From JAPKZH01 sp964537875 (GTDB taxonomy: Bacteria; Acidobacteriota; Aminicenantia; Aminicenantales; UBA4085), in NCBI GenBank assembly GCA_964537875.1, contig CAZIDN010000036.1, forward strand, positions 1 to 37,606: 37,606 bases of DNA, read 5' to 3'. Below, piece after piece: positions 1 to 8,423 of this stretch. The position numbers were made by a program, and so were the translations under genes. Numbering within the stretch: position 1 is the stretch's first letter; every line of letters starts with the position of its first letter. The notes under the pieces were generated by a model. That model did not search any database. It was not told the origin of the DNA and was given only the letters and a program-made list of their open reading frames with translations.

Positions 1-22
1 CTTCGATAAGAACAAACGCCAA
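1..22 (-). CDS. 5' end of a minus-strand gene cut by the window edge
   Basis: Only about seven codons are visible, starting with TTG at 22-20 and reading MAFVLIE before the window ends. The start is supported by an AGGAGG Shine-Dalgarno at 31-36, eight bases upstream, and by a near-consensus sigma-70 promoter at 58-86 on the same strand. A GTG at 31-29 in the same frame is an alternative start, but it lies inside the SD. The product cannot be named. The gene lies downstream of the two TonB receptors on the same strand but has its own promoter. Confidence 0.45.
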
Positions 23-57
23 GAAATTCACCTCCTCACATAGGAAAAAGCATGCCA

Positions 58-86
58 TTTATATCCGAGACGCTCATTCTTGTCAA
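58..86 (-). promoter_or_regulatory. Sigma-70 promoter for the left-edge gene
   Basis: On the minus strand TTGACA (86-81) and TATAAA (63-58) are separated by exactly 17 bases. The predicted start near position 50 leaves a leader of about 28 bases with an AGGAGG SD before the TTG start at 22. Confidence 0.6.
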
Positions 87-167
87 GCCGTCAATTCGGA
101 GACACCTGCCTTGGGTCTATGTCCCCGAAGCGCTCCCCGGGATGCCCATCTCCGAATGGAGTCCAGG

Positions 168-2411
168 CTATTTTATCTTTCCAAGTCCTAGGCGCAGGCC
201 GAGCGACCATTCGGCGGTCGGCGCCGGCTGATAGGAATTGCCGTCGGGGTCGGGCTCGGTGAAACCGTAGTATTCGAAGCCGAAGATGTTGCGGCCGGAG
301 AGCATCAGTTCCCATGGCATCCCGCCCATCTCGAATTTGTAGCCGAGCCGGACGTGAAGGAGAGTGTACGGGTCGGTGCGGCCGTAGCCGTTGGGGAGGA
401 TTCTGTTCGTCGCGTCGATATACGAGGAGCTCATGTATTCCAAGGAGGCGCCCGCGGTCAATGCCGACGTGATCTTGTATTCCCCATCGAGATAGAGCTG
501 GTGTTGGGGAGAGTTCGGGAGCCACGTTCCCTTGTATGGAATCCCTGCGTCGAGCGTCTGAACAGAATCGTACTTGAAGTGGGAATAGGTGTAGGCCAGC
601 CTCATGGCCAGGGGCTCGAGGGGATACCAGGCGAGGTAGGCCTCCAAGCCGTAGCGGTTGGTCGAGCCGACGTTCCCGTAGAATGTCTCCATGGGTCGCC
701 ACGTCACCCGATAGCGGCCGAAATCATGGCTCGTGGCAAGATAAAACAGGGAGAGGTCGTAGGTGAACGAATCGCTGATCGAGCCGCGCGCGCCGATCTC
801 CTCGCCGCTCGATGTGGCCGGGACAAGTTGTGTGTTGAATCCGCTCAGGGCGTAAGGGTTGTTGACCAACTCCTCGGTCCCCGGCGGCAGGAATCCGGTT
901 CCCCAACTCGCGTAGAGACCGAAATCGGATAGAGGATTCCACGTCACCCCGAGCCGGCCCGTCGCCTTATTGAACGAGGCATTGCCCGAGAAATCGATTC
1001 CGCCGGCTTTGAAATGGTCATCCAGCTTGTTGGTGACCGTGTCATAGCGGAGGCTCAACGACGCACCCCATTGGGGACCGAGTTCGAGGCGTTCCAGGAC
1101 GAAAACGCCCATCCCGCTCTGGGACATGGTCTGGTCTGAGATCTTGTCCGGGCCTTCCACGGCATTTCCCAAGTTGGGTTTTTTGTATTCGTCGATCGTC
1201 TGCCAGCCGAGGTCCAGGCCGACGCTCAGGTGGTTCTTGAGCCGGCCTTCGCCGGCGGCGTGGTTGACCTGAACGGCGAACCCGGGCGTGTCGTAGGCGC
1301 GGTGGATGAGCGAGGACGGCACGGATTCCGTGTATTTTGTCTTGCGGAAATAAGCGCTGAAGGCGAGATCCAGGTCCGGGCCGAGCCCAGCCGTTCCCGA
1401 AATTCCGCTCGTGAGCCGGCTCGTCTTCTGATATTCGTTGAACGGAATTCGGTCTTCGCCGAACATTTGTCGATAAGAGCTGGGCGTCCGCTTGTATTCG
1501 TCAAGCGAATAGGAGTCCGGATTGCCCCGTTTCCGGCCTTGGCTGGGATCCGCGCTGAACCAGTCGAGGTTGAGCCCTTCGGCGTTCTCGTTGTAGAAAT
1601 CCGTCCAGCCGAGGATCGCCGTCAGCTTTACGGAGGGCGATACATCAAAGCCGAACTTTCCGTGAAAATTATCGGCCCAGTATTTTGTGTGGTCGCGATA
1701 GCCGTCGCCGGACAGATAGGATCCGGAGATGCGATAGTTCATCGGGCCGGTCGTTCCCCCGGCCTCGGCCAATCCCTTGTAAAAACCGTAGGAACCGGCC
1801 GTGAGGAATCCGGTGCCCGAGATCTTTTGGGGACCGCCGCTGCGGGTCAGGATGTTCAGGATGCCGCCCGATGAGCCGCTGCCGTAGAAGGCGGCGGCCG
1901 GTCCTCGCAGGACTTCAATCCGTTTCACCGTGGCCCAATCGACGTCGAAGAAATCGGAGACGAAACCCGAGGGGTCATTGAGCGGAATGCCGTCGACGAG
2001 AGTTTTGATGCCGCGCGTGCCCCGCTCGGTCAGGATTCCCTGGCCGCGGATCGATAGATGGACGCGCTCTCCGTCAGCCTGGTTGTCCACTTTTACCCCC
2101 GGCGTGAGCTTCAAGGCCTCATCGATGGCGATCGTCCGCGGCATCGTCTGCAAAATTTGGGTTTCGACGACGGTGGTCGCGGCGGGGACGGCCTTGAGCG
2201 CGATTTCGACGCGGGGCGCTGTGACCGTGATCTCGATATGCTGTTTGGCCTCTTGGGCGGTCTGTTTATCAGTTTTTTGTTTCTGCGCGGTTTGAGATTT
2301 ATCCGCGTCCTTCTTGTCGGAGGACGAGGCCAAGGATGGACCGGCTAGGAAAACCAACAAAGAAAGGATAAAGAAGGAGAAAAGCAAGGATTTGAAGCAT
2401 AATTTTCCCAT
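168..2411 (-). CDS. TonB-dependent outer-membrane receptor
   Basis: A 747-residue outer-membrane receptor of the TonB-dependent family, expected to import a chelate or small nutrient using energy from TonB/ExbBD. The Met at 2411 starts a signal peptide (MGKLCFKSLLFSFFILSLLV, then a hydrophobic run ending ASS) and has an AAGAGG SD seven bases upstream. A Lys/Gln-rich linker follows, then the plug domain (ITVTAPR near the start, IRGQGI and EVLRGPAAAFYGSGSSGGILNI around residues 120-200), then an aromatic-rich beta-barrel to the end. No carboxypeptidase-regulatory domain is present, unlike its neighbour. The last residues are GLGKIK, not the aromatic terminus common in outer-membrane barrels. 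It lies 55 bases after a second receptor on the same strand and probably shares its transcript. The substrate cannot be told from sequence. Confidence 0.9.
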   Translation of the reverse strand: MGKLCFKSLLFSFFILSLLVFLAGPSLASSSDKKDADKSQTAQKQKTDKQTAQEAKQHIEITVTAPRVEIALKAVPAATTVVETQILQTMPRTIAIDEALKLTPGVKVDNQADGERVHLSIRGQGILTERGTRGIKTLVDGIPLNDPSGFVSDFFDVDWATVKRIEVLRGPAAAFYGSGSSGGILNILTRSGGPQKISGTGFLTAGSYGFYKGLAEAGGTTGPMNYRISGSYLSGDGYRDHTKYWADNFHGKFGFDVSPSVKLTAILGWTDFYNENAEGLNLDWFSADPSQGRKRGNPDSYSLDEYKRTPSSYRQMFGEDRIPFNEYQKTSRLTSGISGTAGLGPDLDLAFSAYFRKTKYTESVPSSLIHRAYDTPGFAVQVNHAAGEGRLKNHLSVGLDLGWQTIDEYKKPNLGNAVEGPDKISDQTMSQSGMGVFVLERLELGPQWGASLSLRYDTVTNKLDDHFKAGGIDFSGNASFNKATGRLGVTWNPLSDFGLYASWGTGFLPPGTEELVNNPYALSGFNTQLVPATSSGEEIGARGSISDSFTYDLSLFYLATSHDFGRYRVTWRPMETFYGNVGSTNRYGLEAYLAWYPLEPLAMRLAYTYSHFKYDSVQTLDAGIPYKGTWLPNSPQHQLYLDGEYKITSALTAGASLEYMSSSYIDATNRILPNGYGRTDPYTLLHVRLGYKFEMGGMPWELMLSGRNIFGFEYYGFTEPDPDGNSYQPAPTAEWSLGLRLGLGKIK

Positions 2412-2413
2412 GA

Positions 2414-2468
2414 TATAGCCTCTTACATTTAAATTAGACACGAGGATGAGCTTATTTCCTCCAATTCT
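2414..2468 (-). repeat. Leader repeat, copy 1
   Basis: This 55-nt segment lies three bases before the ATG of the first receptor gene. It matches the segment before the other receptor gene (4675-4729) at 50 of 55 positions, with a perfect core of about 25 bases around CTCATCCTCGTGTCTAAT. It overlaps the stop codon of the upstream receptor gene and contains the AAGAGG SD. Confidence 0.8.
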
Positions 2469-4668
2469 ATCTGAATGAATAGCTCAGGCCGATCCTCAAG
2501 CCGCGGCCCGGTTCCTCCATGGCTTCCGGGTCGGGACGGCCGAGGTAGTTGGCATCGAAGATGTTGCCGAGAACGAGATAGATATTGACCGGGTGGAGGA
2601 AGTAATTGGCCTTGAGTTGAAAGACCCGGCAGGCGGGGATGGAGATTTCGGCGGGGCCGGGATCGTCCTTGGCAGTTTGGAAAACGCCGCTCAGTTCGGC
2701 CGAAAATTTTCCCCACCAGAGCCGCGTTCCGATGACGGCGCGCAGCGGCGGGATGTCATTGATGGGCGCTCCCGTCGTCGCACTTTCGCCCTGCAGCGCG
2801 GCAAACGTGCCGAACAGCTTCCAGCCGGAGAGCGGATAGACCTCGGCTTCGAGCTCGACGCCCTTGATCCGGCCTTTGTCCACGTTGCCGTATGTGTAGA
2901 TCGACGGGCCGACCTGGTAGCGATCGATGAGCCCGTCGACGGTGTAGACGAAACCATAGGCTGCGGCATAGAGGCGGGGCGAGATCCACTTCAGGCCGGC
3001 GTCCCAATTCAGACTGCGTTCGTTGGCCAGGTTCGGCTGGGCGATGATGAACCCACGCCCGGTGATTCCCGAGTAGAAACGCTCGCCCAAGCCGGGCGTC
3101 CTGTAGGCGCGGGCGGCGTTGGCGAAGAGCATGAGCGAAGGCGTGAAACGGTAGGAGGCCGCCAAAAAGCCGGTGACGGCGTCGTCCCGCTTGTCCATCG
3201 CCTCCGTCCCGCCCCCGGGATGGGCCGATTGCGACAACGAATCCCAGCGCAGGCCGCCGACGAGGTCGAGGTTGGCCATGCCCGAAAAGTCGCCGCTGAT
3301 GAAGACGCCGGCGTCTGTGCTCCGGCCGCTGTCATACGCTGTTTCGTCGTAGGTCTTGGTGAGGTTGCCGGATGCGTCGAAGGAATCCTCATGAAGCGTA
3401 GCCTTAACGCCCGCCCGGCCGAAGAGGTCGGCCCCCGCCGTCAGCCGGAAGGACGCGCCCAACATCCTGGCGAAGGAGACCTGGACGCCGTACTCCGTGC
3501 TCTCTGTCCGGCTGAATGAATCTTTGGTCACGGCCGTCCCCGACAGAGTCTTGGTCCTCGTCTCCAGGAAGTTCGGGTTGGCGTAAGCTTGGACGGCCAG
3601 TTCGCCGCCGGCCACCGACTTCTCCGTCCAGGCGAGCTGGACCAGGTTGTCGTTCTCGTGCGGATACCACGTCGGCTTGGTGGCGCTGGTCCGGTTGGGC
3701 TTGCCGATATCCGTCCCTCGTGAGCCGAGGAAGCTCAGGCTCACCCGGCGGGCGTCGGCATCGTAGACAATTTTGCCCAGGAGGCCGGACTGGCTGTATT
3801 GCGATTGAAGGACTTCGGCCTGAGGCGAACGGTAGTTGTCCGCGTCGAGGCCTTGGTAGGAGAGATAGAATCCCCAGGTTCCTTTCCGGCCGGCCAGGCT
3901 CAAGCCGTAAGCCTTCTCGGCGTTATTGGTTCCATATCCGGCATGAAGGCGCCCGGAAATGCCATCCCCGGAGGGAGGATTCTTGGTGAATAAGTTGACG
4001 ACGCCGCCGATGGCATCCGAGCCGTAGAACATCGAGGAGGGGCTGCGCAGGACCTCGATACGATCCAGATCCTCGGGATTGACGAAGGATGCATTGGGGC
4101 CGGTTCTCCGGTCGCTCGTGATACGGGCATTGTCCACGAGGACGAGGATCCGCCGCCGGGCGAGCCCGCGGATCGAGGGAACGAGAGAAAAGCCGCCCGA
4201 ACCTAGAGGTGTGACACCGGGAGTGAAGGCCAGGGCTTCCGTGATGTTCGGCGCCAGACGCTCTTCGAGCAGTGCGGTCGGAATGACCGTCTGGGCGGCG
4301 GGGATTTTCGTAGACGGCTCCGGATACCGGAGCGCCGTCACGGAAACCTCGACCGTCTGTCGAATGAGCGGAGTGAGCTCGACGAGCAGGGCTTGGGATG
4401 CTTCCTTGGCCGAAAACGATAGTTCCTCGGCGAAGTAATCCGGATGGGTCACGGTCAATCGGATCCGTTCTCCGTCCGGGACGCTCACGGTGAATCCTCC
4501 CGCGGCGTCGGCGACGGCCGAAGCATTGGTCGAGCGAACCGAGACGACCGCCCCGGCGACCGGACGGCCGTCGAGAGACACAATTCGGCCTTTGACCTCG
4601 AGCGTCCCGGCGCCCCATACGACGATGGCAAGGAAAAGAAGAACTAAGCCGAAAATGGACTTTTTCAT
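2467..4668 (-). CDS. TonB-dependent receptor with N-terminal carboxypeptidase-regulatory-like domain
   Basis: A 733-residue outer-membrane receptor. Met at 4668 starts a clear signal peptide (MKKSIFGLVLLFLAIVVWGA); an in-frame ATG at 4689 would add seven residues. The SD GGAGGAGG lies about 11 bases upstream of 4668. After the signal comes a carboxypeptidase-regulatory-like beta-sandwich at about residues 25-100 (GRIVSLDGRPVAGAVVSVRS, VADAAGGFTVSVPDG), then the plug (TEALAFTPGVTPLG, RIEVLRSPSSMFYGSDAIGG) and a barrel ending RIGLSYSFR. The Ser in LRSPSSMFYG replaces the usual Gly of LRGP. First gene of the two-receptor unit; it is divergent from an ECF sigma/anti-sigma pair that may control it. 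Substrate unknown. Confidence 0.9.
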   Translation of the reverse strand: MKKSIFGLVLLFLAIVVWGAGTLEVKGRIVSLDGRPVAGAVVSVRSTNASAVADAAGGFTVSVPDGERIRLTVTHPDYFAEELSFSAKEASQALLVELTPLIRQTVEVSVTALRYPEPSTKIPAAQTVIPTALLEERLAPNITEALAFTPGVTPLGSGGFSLVPSIRGLARRRILVLVDNARITSDRRTGPNASFVNPEDLDRIEVLRSPSSMFYGSDAIGGVVNLFTKNPPSGDGISGRLHAGYGTNNAEKAYGLSLAGRKGTWGFYLSYQGLDADNYRSPQAEVLQSQYSQSGLLGKIVYDADARRVSLSFLGSRGTDIGKPNRTSATKPTWYPHENDNLVQLAWTEKSVAGGELAVQAYANPNFLETRTKTLSGTAVTKDSFSRTESTEYGVQVSFARMLGASFRLTAGADLFGRAGVKATLHEDSFDASGNLTKTYDETAYDSGRSTDAGVFISGDFSGMANLDLVGGLRWDSLSQSAHPGGGTEAMDKRDDAVTGFLAASYRFTPSLMLFANAARAYRTPGLGERFYSGITGRGFIIAQPNLANERSLNWDAGLKWISPRLYAAAYGFVYTVDGLIDRYQVGPSIYTYGNVDKGRIKGVELEAEVYPLSGWKLFGTFAALQGESATTGAPINDIPPLRAVIGTRLWWGKFSAELSGVFQTAKDDPGPAEISIPACRVFQLKANYFLHPVNIYLVLGNIFDANYLGRPDPEAMEEPGRGLRIGLSYSFR

Positions 4669-4674
4669 GGGGAT

Positions 4675-4729
4675 TATAGCCTCCTCCATTTATATTAGAC
4701 ACGAGGATGAGCTTATTTCTTCCAGTTCT
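4675..4729 (-). repeat. Leader repeat, copy 2
   Basis: Partner of the 2414-2468 segment, lying six bases before the ATG of the second receptor gene. The five differences fall outside the central core of about 25 bases. The two receptor proteins are clearly diverged, so the leader appears better conserved than the genes it precedes. Confidence 0.8.
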
Positions 4730-4956
4730 CCGGAAAGTCCATCTCTCGAAAGCAAAAAAAGAATAATTTGGATTGAGGTTGATATCAGAGATATGTCTCC
4801 GAATGGATCGTCCTTATGGCGGCTGGAAAAGCATCGAACGGTTCTGATCATCACACAGCATCGTTGGTTTTCAAGCGGGGCGGAGGTCTGACGTCATAAG
4901 GCTAAAGGCAATTTTTTATGACCAAACGGCGGTATCGTGTCTGCATCTTGGTTTCC

Positions 4957-4986
4957 TTGACAGCGGATGTCGGTCGGGCATATATT
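4957..4986 (+). promoter_or_regulatory. Candidate sigma-70 promoter of the ECF sigma/anti-sigma pair
   Basis: TTGACA at 4957-4962 and TATATT at 4981-4986 are spaced by 18 bases. A transcript starting near 4993 would carry about 40 bases before the chosen GTG start. The rest of the 4730-5033 gap between the divergent transcripts holds no recognisable gene. Confidence 0.45.
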
Positions 4987-5033
4987 TGGCACGAAGCTGA
5001 GAAGATATTCGCTGTTTTCAGGGAGATTTGAGC

Positions 5034-5792
5034 GTGGCGCGCAAGAAAGTAAATTCTCTATGCGCTCTGGCAATGCCTGCGGAGGGATTGCAAGCAGAAG
5101 AAAGTGAAGCACATTCCTTGGCAGGTGGGAGAACCGATTTATACGCGCCCCGGCAGCGTTTTTTGGGCGCCTCAGAACGGGTGTTGAACGAAAAACCGAT
5201 GGCGACGCAGCGCCTCAATCAGACAGGGGCTATGAGGATTGGTAACGGCGAGGAGGAGCGGAGCCTTGCTATGGCCGCGCAGCGCGGCGATTCGGGAGCA
5301 TTTCGGGAACTCTATGATGCTTATCGCGAGCCGATCTGGACCCTGGTCGTTTACTCCATCGGAGACTCCCTCCAGGCGCAGGACGTGCTACAAACCATCT
5401 TCTTTAAGGCATTCCGGGGTCTCCGGAGCTTCAGGTATCAATCCAGCCTGTTCACCTGGATCTACCGGATTGCCCGCAACGAATGCCGGAATTATCACCG
5501 GCGGCGTGGCGCTCCGCATGTGCCTCTGGAGGCGATTCTCGGAAGCAGCGACGAAATTTATACGAGGCCCATCTCGGATGGCCATGAGGTGCGCAAGGTC
5601 ATTCTTCAAAATGCGGTAAAGCAACTGCCTCTCAAGATGCGGGATGTGGTTGTCCTCAAGTACCTGGAAGGGCTATCCTACGAAGAGATGAGCCGGGTGC
5701 TCGGCTGCGCGCCCGGGACGGTGGCCTCAAGGCTGAACCGGGCACTGGCGGAGCTGGAAGAGCGGCTGCGACCGTTTAGGGGGCTCCTCTAA
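5034..5792 (+). CDS. ECF-type RNA polymerase sigma factor
   Basis: An extracytoplasmic-function sigma-70 family factor that would direct RNA polymerase to a small regulon. Region 2 is seen as FRELYDAYREPIWTLVVYS followed by QAQDVLQTIFFKAFRGL and FTWIYRIARNECRNY. Region 4 is the C-terminal HTH, with LKMRDVVVLKYLEGLSYEEM and APGTVASRLNRALAELEERL. The start is uncertain. GTG at 5034 has an AGGGAG SD eight bases upstream and fits the promoter at 4957-4986, giving a 65-70 residue extension of unknown role before region 2. ATG at 5232 would give a normal-length factor but has only a poorly spaced SD. The next gene, 29 bases downstream, encodes its probable anti-sigma factor. The divergent receptor genes are plausible targets. 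Confidence 0.85.
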   Translation: MARKKVNSLCALAMPAEGLQAEESEAHSLAGGRTDLYAPRQRFLGASERVLNEKPMATQRLNQTGAMRIGNGEEERSLAMAAQRGDSGAFRELYDAYREPIWTLVVYSIGDSLQAQDVLQTIFFKAFRGLRSFRYQSSLFTWIYRIARNECRNYHRRRGAPHVPLEAILGSSDEIYTRPISDGHEVRKVILQNAVKQLPLKMRDVVVLKYLEGLSYEEMSRVLGCAPGTVASRLNRALAELEERLRPFRGLL

Positions 5793-5821
5793 AGAAATCT
5801 AAGGAGCAAGGAGTGTAGGCG

Positions 5822-6550
5822 ATGAGTTGCTGGCGTTTTTACTTACGAAGGAAGTTTGTGCCTTATCTTGAGGGTTCGCTCCCGCCTCGCGAGGCAAAGC
5901 GATTGGAAAAGCACATGCTCGACTGCGAATCTTGCCGGACAATGTTCGTGAGACTTCGAGCCGGACATCAGTTGGCGCAGCAACTCCGTCATCTCAGCCC
6001 GGCTGACGCGCATCAAGCGCCCGAGTATGAAGCTATGATGGACAAGATTGGCGAAATCGTCCCTGGGCGCCACAGGTGGGCTCGGGTGTGGGAAGATTTT
6101 TTCTATGCGCTTACAACTCCACGTGTGGTCCAGGGACTCACGGTTCTGGTACTCGTGCTGTTGACGCTACTGGTCGTCTCAAACCGGAGAGCCTTGTTTG
6201 GGGAACGGAACAGCATCTCGATTAAATCGGGCACTCTGGACTTCAGCAACTTCTATCCTCTCAGCATCCTGGAACTCCCGACGAACACCCGGCCTCACAT
6301 CGCAACCGAAGGCTACGTGCGCGACGTTCGTGTCGACGAGGAGGAAGGGACCTTGCATTTCAAGCTGGTAGAGATCCCGCAAGGGTCGGGGCCCTTTGTA
6401 GTCTGCGAGATCATGAGCCCAACCGGGATGTCCCTTCCGCGTGAAGGCAGCCGGGTGCGCGTCTACGGCGTCGCCCGGTATGACGCCCAACCCGGTCGCA
6501 ATTGGCACGAAGTCAATCCCGTCTTGAACATCGCCGTGCTGAAGCACTGA
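5822..6550 (+). CDS. Membrane anti-sigma factor with zf-HC2 zinc finger
   Basis: A 242-residue single-pass membrane protein. The N-terminal 80 residues carry the anti-sigma zinc-finger motif (LEGSLPPREAKRLEKH, then CESC: His31, Cys35, Cys38), expected to hold the cognate ECF factor at the membrane. One transmembrane helix spans about residues 100-120 (VVQGLTVLVLVLLTLLVV). The extracytoplasmic part contains a compact beta-rich stretch (GYVRDVRVDEEEGTLHFKLV, VVCEIMSPTG, GSRVRVYGVARYD) that resembles an OB fold; this is inference. The start is supported by an AAGGAG SD eight bases upstream. The outer domain is where a signal would be sensed, but no ligand can be named. Confidence 0.8.
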   Translation: MSCWRFYLRRKFVPYLEGSLPPREAKRLEKHMLDCESCRTMFVRLRAGHQLAQQLRHLSPADAHQAPEYEAMMDKIGEIVPGRHRWARVWEDFFYALTTPRVVQGLTVLVLVLLTLLVVSNRRALFGERNSISIKSGTLDFSNFYPLSILELPTNTRPHIATEGYVRDVRVDEEEGTLHFKLVEIPQGSGPFVVCEIMSPTGMSLPREGSRVRVYGVARYDAQPGRNWHEVNPVLNIAVLKH

Positions 6551-6587
6551 GCCGGCAACGCCCGCCTCATTTTCTCAGGAAATTTCC

Positions 6588-6688
6588 GGGGTCAGACCTC
6601 AACATTCGACAAAAAATTCGATCGGAGCAGTGACCGAAGGACCTCGTCTGTTAAAAGCTTAAAATGTTGAACGTTGAGGTTTGATCCC
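6588..6688. repeat. GGGGTCA-ended palindromic element, copy 1
   Basis: The left arm begins GGGGTCAGACCTCAACATT (from 6588). The right arm (6661-6688) is its imperfect reverse complement; the four differences within the first 24 positions are all G/A transitions. The unpaired centre is about 45 bases with no ORF. It fills the gap between the convergent anti-sigma and M49 peptidase genes, ending five bases from the peptidase stop codon. Confidence 0.75.
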
Positions 6689-6693
6689 GATCA

Positions 6694-8400
6694 TTAAAAG
6701 CTCGTTTTAAAGATCGGGGCGATGTCCACGGGGATGTCCGCCAGTTTTCCGATCATCTGCTTCGTGATGTCATCCATCTTGCCGTAGCGGTCGATGAACT
6801 TGCGGACATTGTCATAGTTGCCGTCCCCTTCAAGGATCAGGAGCTGCCGGGCCAGCTCGCGGACGGCGGCTTGGATCTTGCCGAGATCAAGCTTGAATTT
6901 CATAGTCGCCGCGTCGTAAACGAAAGCGCCCTTTTCCCTGAGGAAGTTGAACTGGAGCAGGACACCCAGGCCGTGGGCTTCCGTGGCCCCGAATCGCATC
7001 GAGCGGAACATTCCGGCCAGATACGTTGTATAGATCTCCGTCTCCTTTTCTTTCGGGAACCAGCCTTTTTCGACGAGAAGCGGGACGTTGTAGATGCCGA
7101 CCACGTCCGCCTTGGCTTCGGAGATGGGGGTATTGAGGTCTTTCAAAACTTTATTGACGGTTGTCTTGGTCCCGTCGGGAAGCGTGACATAGTTCACTCC
7201 CAGGACATGGCTGATTTCGTGGAGGACGGTCTCTGTAAAGTAGGCGTCGAAGGATACTTTTTGGGCGTCGTCGGGTTCCAGAACGCGTTCGGAGATCGGG
7301 ACCAGGCTCTTTTTAAACTTGGCTTCCATCATGTTTTTGAGGAAGACTTTTTTAGTGCCTTTTTTCTCGCGCACTTTTTCATCGTTGGGGAGGACGAAGG
7401 CCGAGGTCTGGACGCCGGCTTTGGTATCGCCCGCCGTGAACACCTCATAGACGACGTTGAGCGGAGAATCCAGGCCGCGGACTTTCTGGTCCTTGTATTT
7501 TTGTTCGACGGGAAGGTTCGTCTGCATCTCGTCCAGGTAGTCCAGGTAGCCCTTGATCTTTTTCATCTCCTGGCGATCGTTGACATAGACGAAGCTTTCG
7601 TAGGAAGCCTTGACCCCCATGAGCGCGTCCTCATAAACTTCGAACGGCCCGATAACGATCTCGGCCAAGTTGTCCTTGAGGTCGATCCACAGGCAGTCGC
7701 TCTCGAAATAATCGTTGCTCAGCAGGTCCTGGGCGCGGCGGGTTAGGTAGTTTTGAAGCGAAGGATTGGTGGTCAGTCCGGCCGCTTCCCTGAGCGTCTG
7801 GGCGACCCTTTCCAGGTCGTCTTTGTACTCGGCCGGATAGGGGACGGCGAGGAGCTTCCCCCCCTGCCTTTTGACGACCGTGAACGAGCTTTCGAGCGGC
7901 TCTTTTTCACCGGGATTTTTCGCGATGTAATCTTCGAATTCCTGCTTGGTGATGTCCGGCGGATAAAAGCCGGCCCCGGCCGGTTTTTGGGCCGTGCCGA
8001 TGAAGGGCTTGTTCTCGTCCTGGCGGTCGAAAGGCCCGAAGTTGATCATGAGGAAGCGCAGGTAATCCTTGTCTTCCGGCAGAGTCGATTTTTCGAGCTG
8101 CTCCTTGATGGCCAGGGCAGGCGGATAGGCTTGCTTCCAGAAGATATTGTCGATGATTTGGGCGGCGCTGATGAACTTGTTGAGCAGGGCCCGGTCTTCT
8201 GCCGTCAAGAGGCTTTCATCGAAGGTGATTTCGGTGGGCGCGAATTTGGCCAACCGCTGTTGGATGTCCGTGGCCTTGACGAGCGGCGGCACTTGTTCAG
8301 CCGCCTTTTCTTTCTTGGCCTTGCAGCCGCAAAGGAGGCCCAAGGTTGAAACCAGAAAAATGGCGAGAGACGATAAAACGAGCCCTTTTTTGAGTTTCAT
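6694..8400 (-). CDS. M49-family (dipeptidyl peptidase III-like) zinc metallopeptidase, lipoprotein
   Basis: A 568-residue exported peptidase that should release dipeptides from the N-terminus of short peptides. The signal peptide ends in a lipobox (LCGC, acylated Cys at residue 26), placing it on an envelope membrane. The zinc site is HEISH at residues 394-398 with a second motif EAKAD at 428-432, matching the HExx(x)H ... EExxA(E/D) layout of M49. The short HEISH form replaces the six-residue HExxGH of most M49 enzymes; a Caldithrix DPP III is known with this pentapeptide. Last gene of a probable run with the Asp/Glu racemase (24 bases upstream) and P1 peptidase, suggesting periplasmic peptide catabolism. 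The family assignment rests on the motifs and overall look. Confidence 0.75.
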   Translation of the reverse strand: MKLKKGLVLSSLAIFLVSTLGLLCGCKAKKEKAAEQVPPLVKATDIQQRLAKFAPTEITFDESLLTAEDRALLNKFISAAQIIDNIFWKQAYPPALAIKEQLEKSTLPEDKDYLRFLMINFGPFDRQDENKPFIGTAQKPAGAGFYPPDITKQEFEDYIAKNPGEKEPLESSFTVVKRQGGKLLAVPYPAEYKDDLERVAQTLREAAGLTTNPSLQNYLTRRAQDLLSNDYFESDCLWIDLKDNLAEIVIGPFEVYEDALMGVKASYESFVYVNDRQEMKKIKGYLDYLDEMQTNLPVEQKYKDQKVRGLDSPLNVVYEVFTAGDTKAGVQTSAFVLPNDEKVREKKGTKKVFLKNMMEAKFKKSLVPISERVLEPDDAQKVSFDAYFTETVLHEISHVLGVNYVTLPDGTKTTVNKVLKDLNTPISEAKADVVGIYNVPLLVEKGWFPKEKETEIYTTYLAGMFRSMRFGATEAHGLGVLLQFNFLREKGAFVYDAATMKFKLDLGKIQAAVRELARQLLILEGDGNYDNVRKFIDRYGKMDDITKQMIGKLADIPVDIAPIFKTSF

Positions 8401-8423
8401 GACTTCCTCCCATGTGATTCCGA

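Noticed and set aside
94..157. ATTCGGAGA...TCTCCGAAT inverted pair downstream of the first receptor as a terminator
   Set aside because: The arms are nine bases with a 46-base loop and no T-run.
2417..2441. Non-ATG upstream starts giving similar peptides before both receptors (MSNLN.../MSNIN...)
   Set aside because: The similarity comes from the shared leader repeat. The signal peptides start at the downstream ATGs.
4987..5003. TGGCACG before the ECF sigma gene as a sigma-54 site
   Set aside because: No GC at the -12 position; only the -24 half is present.
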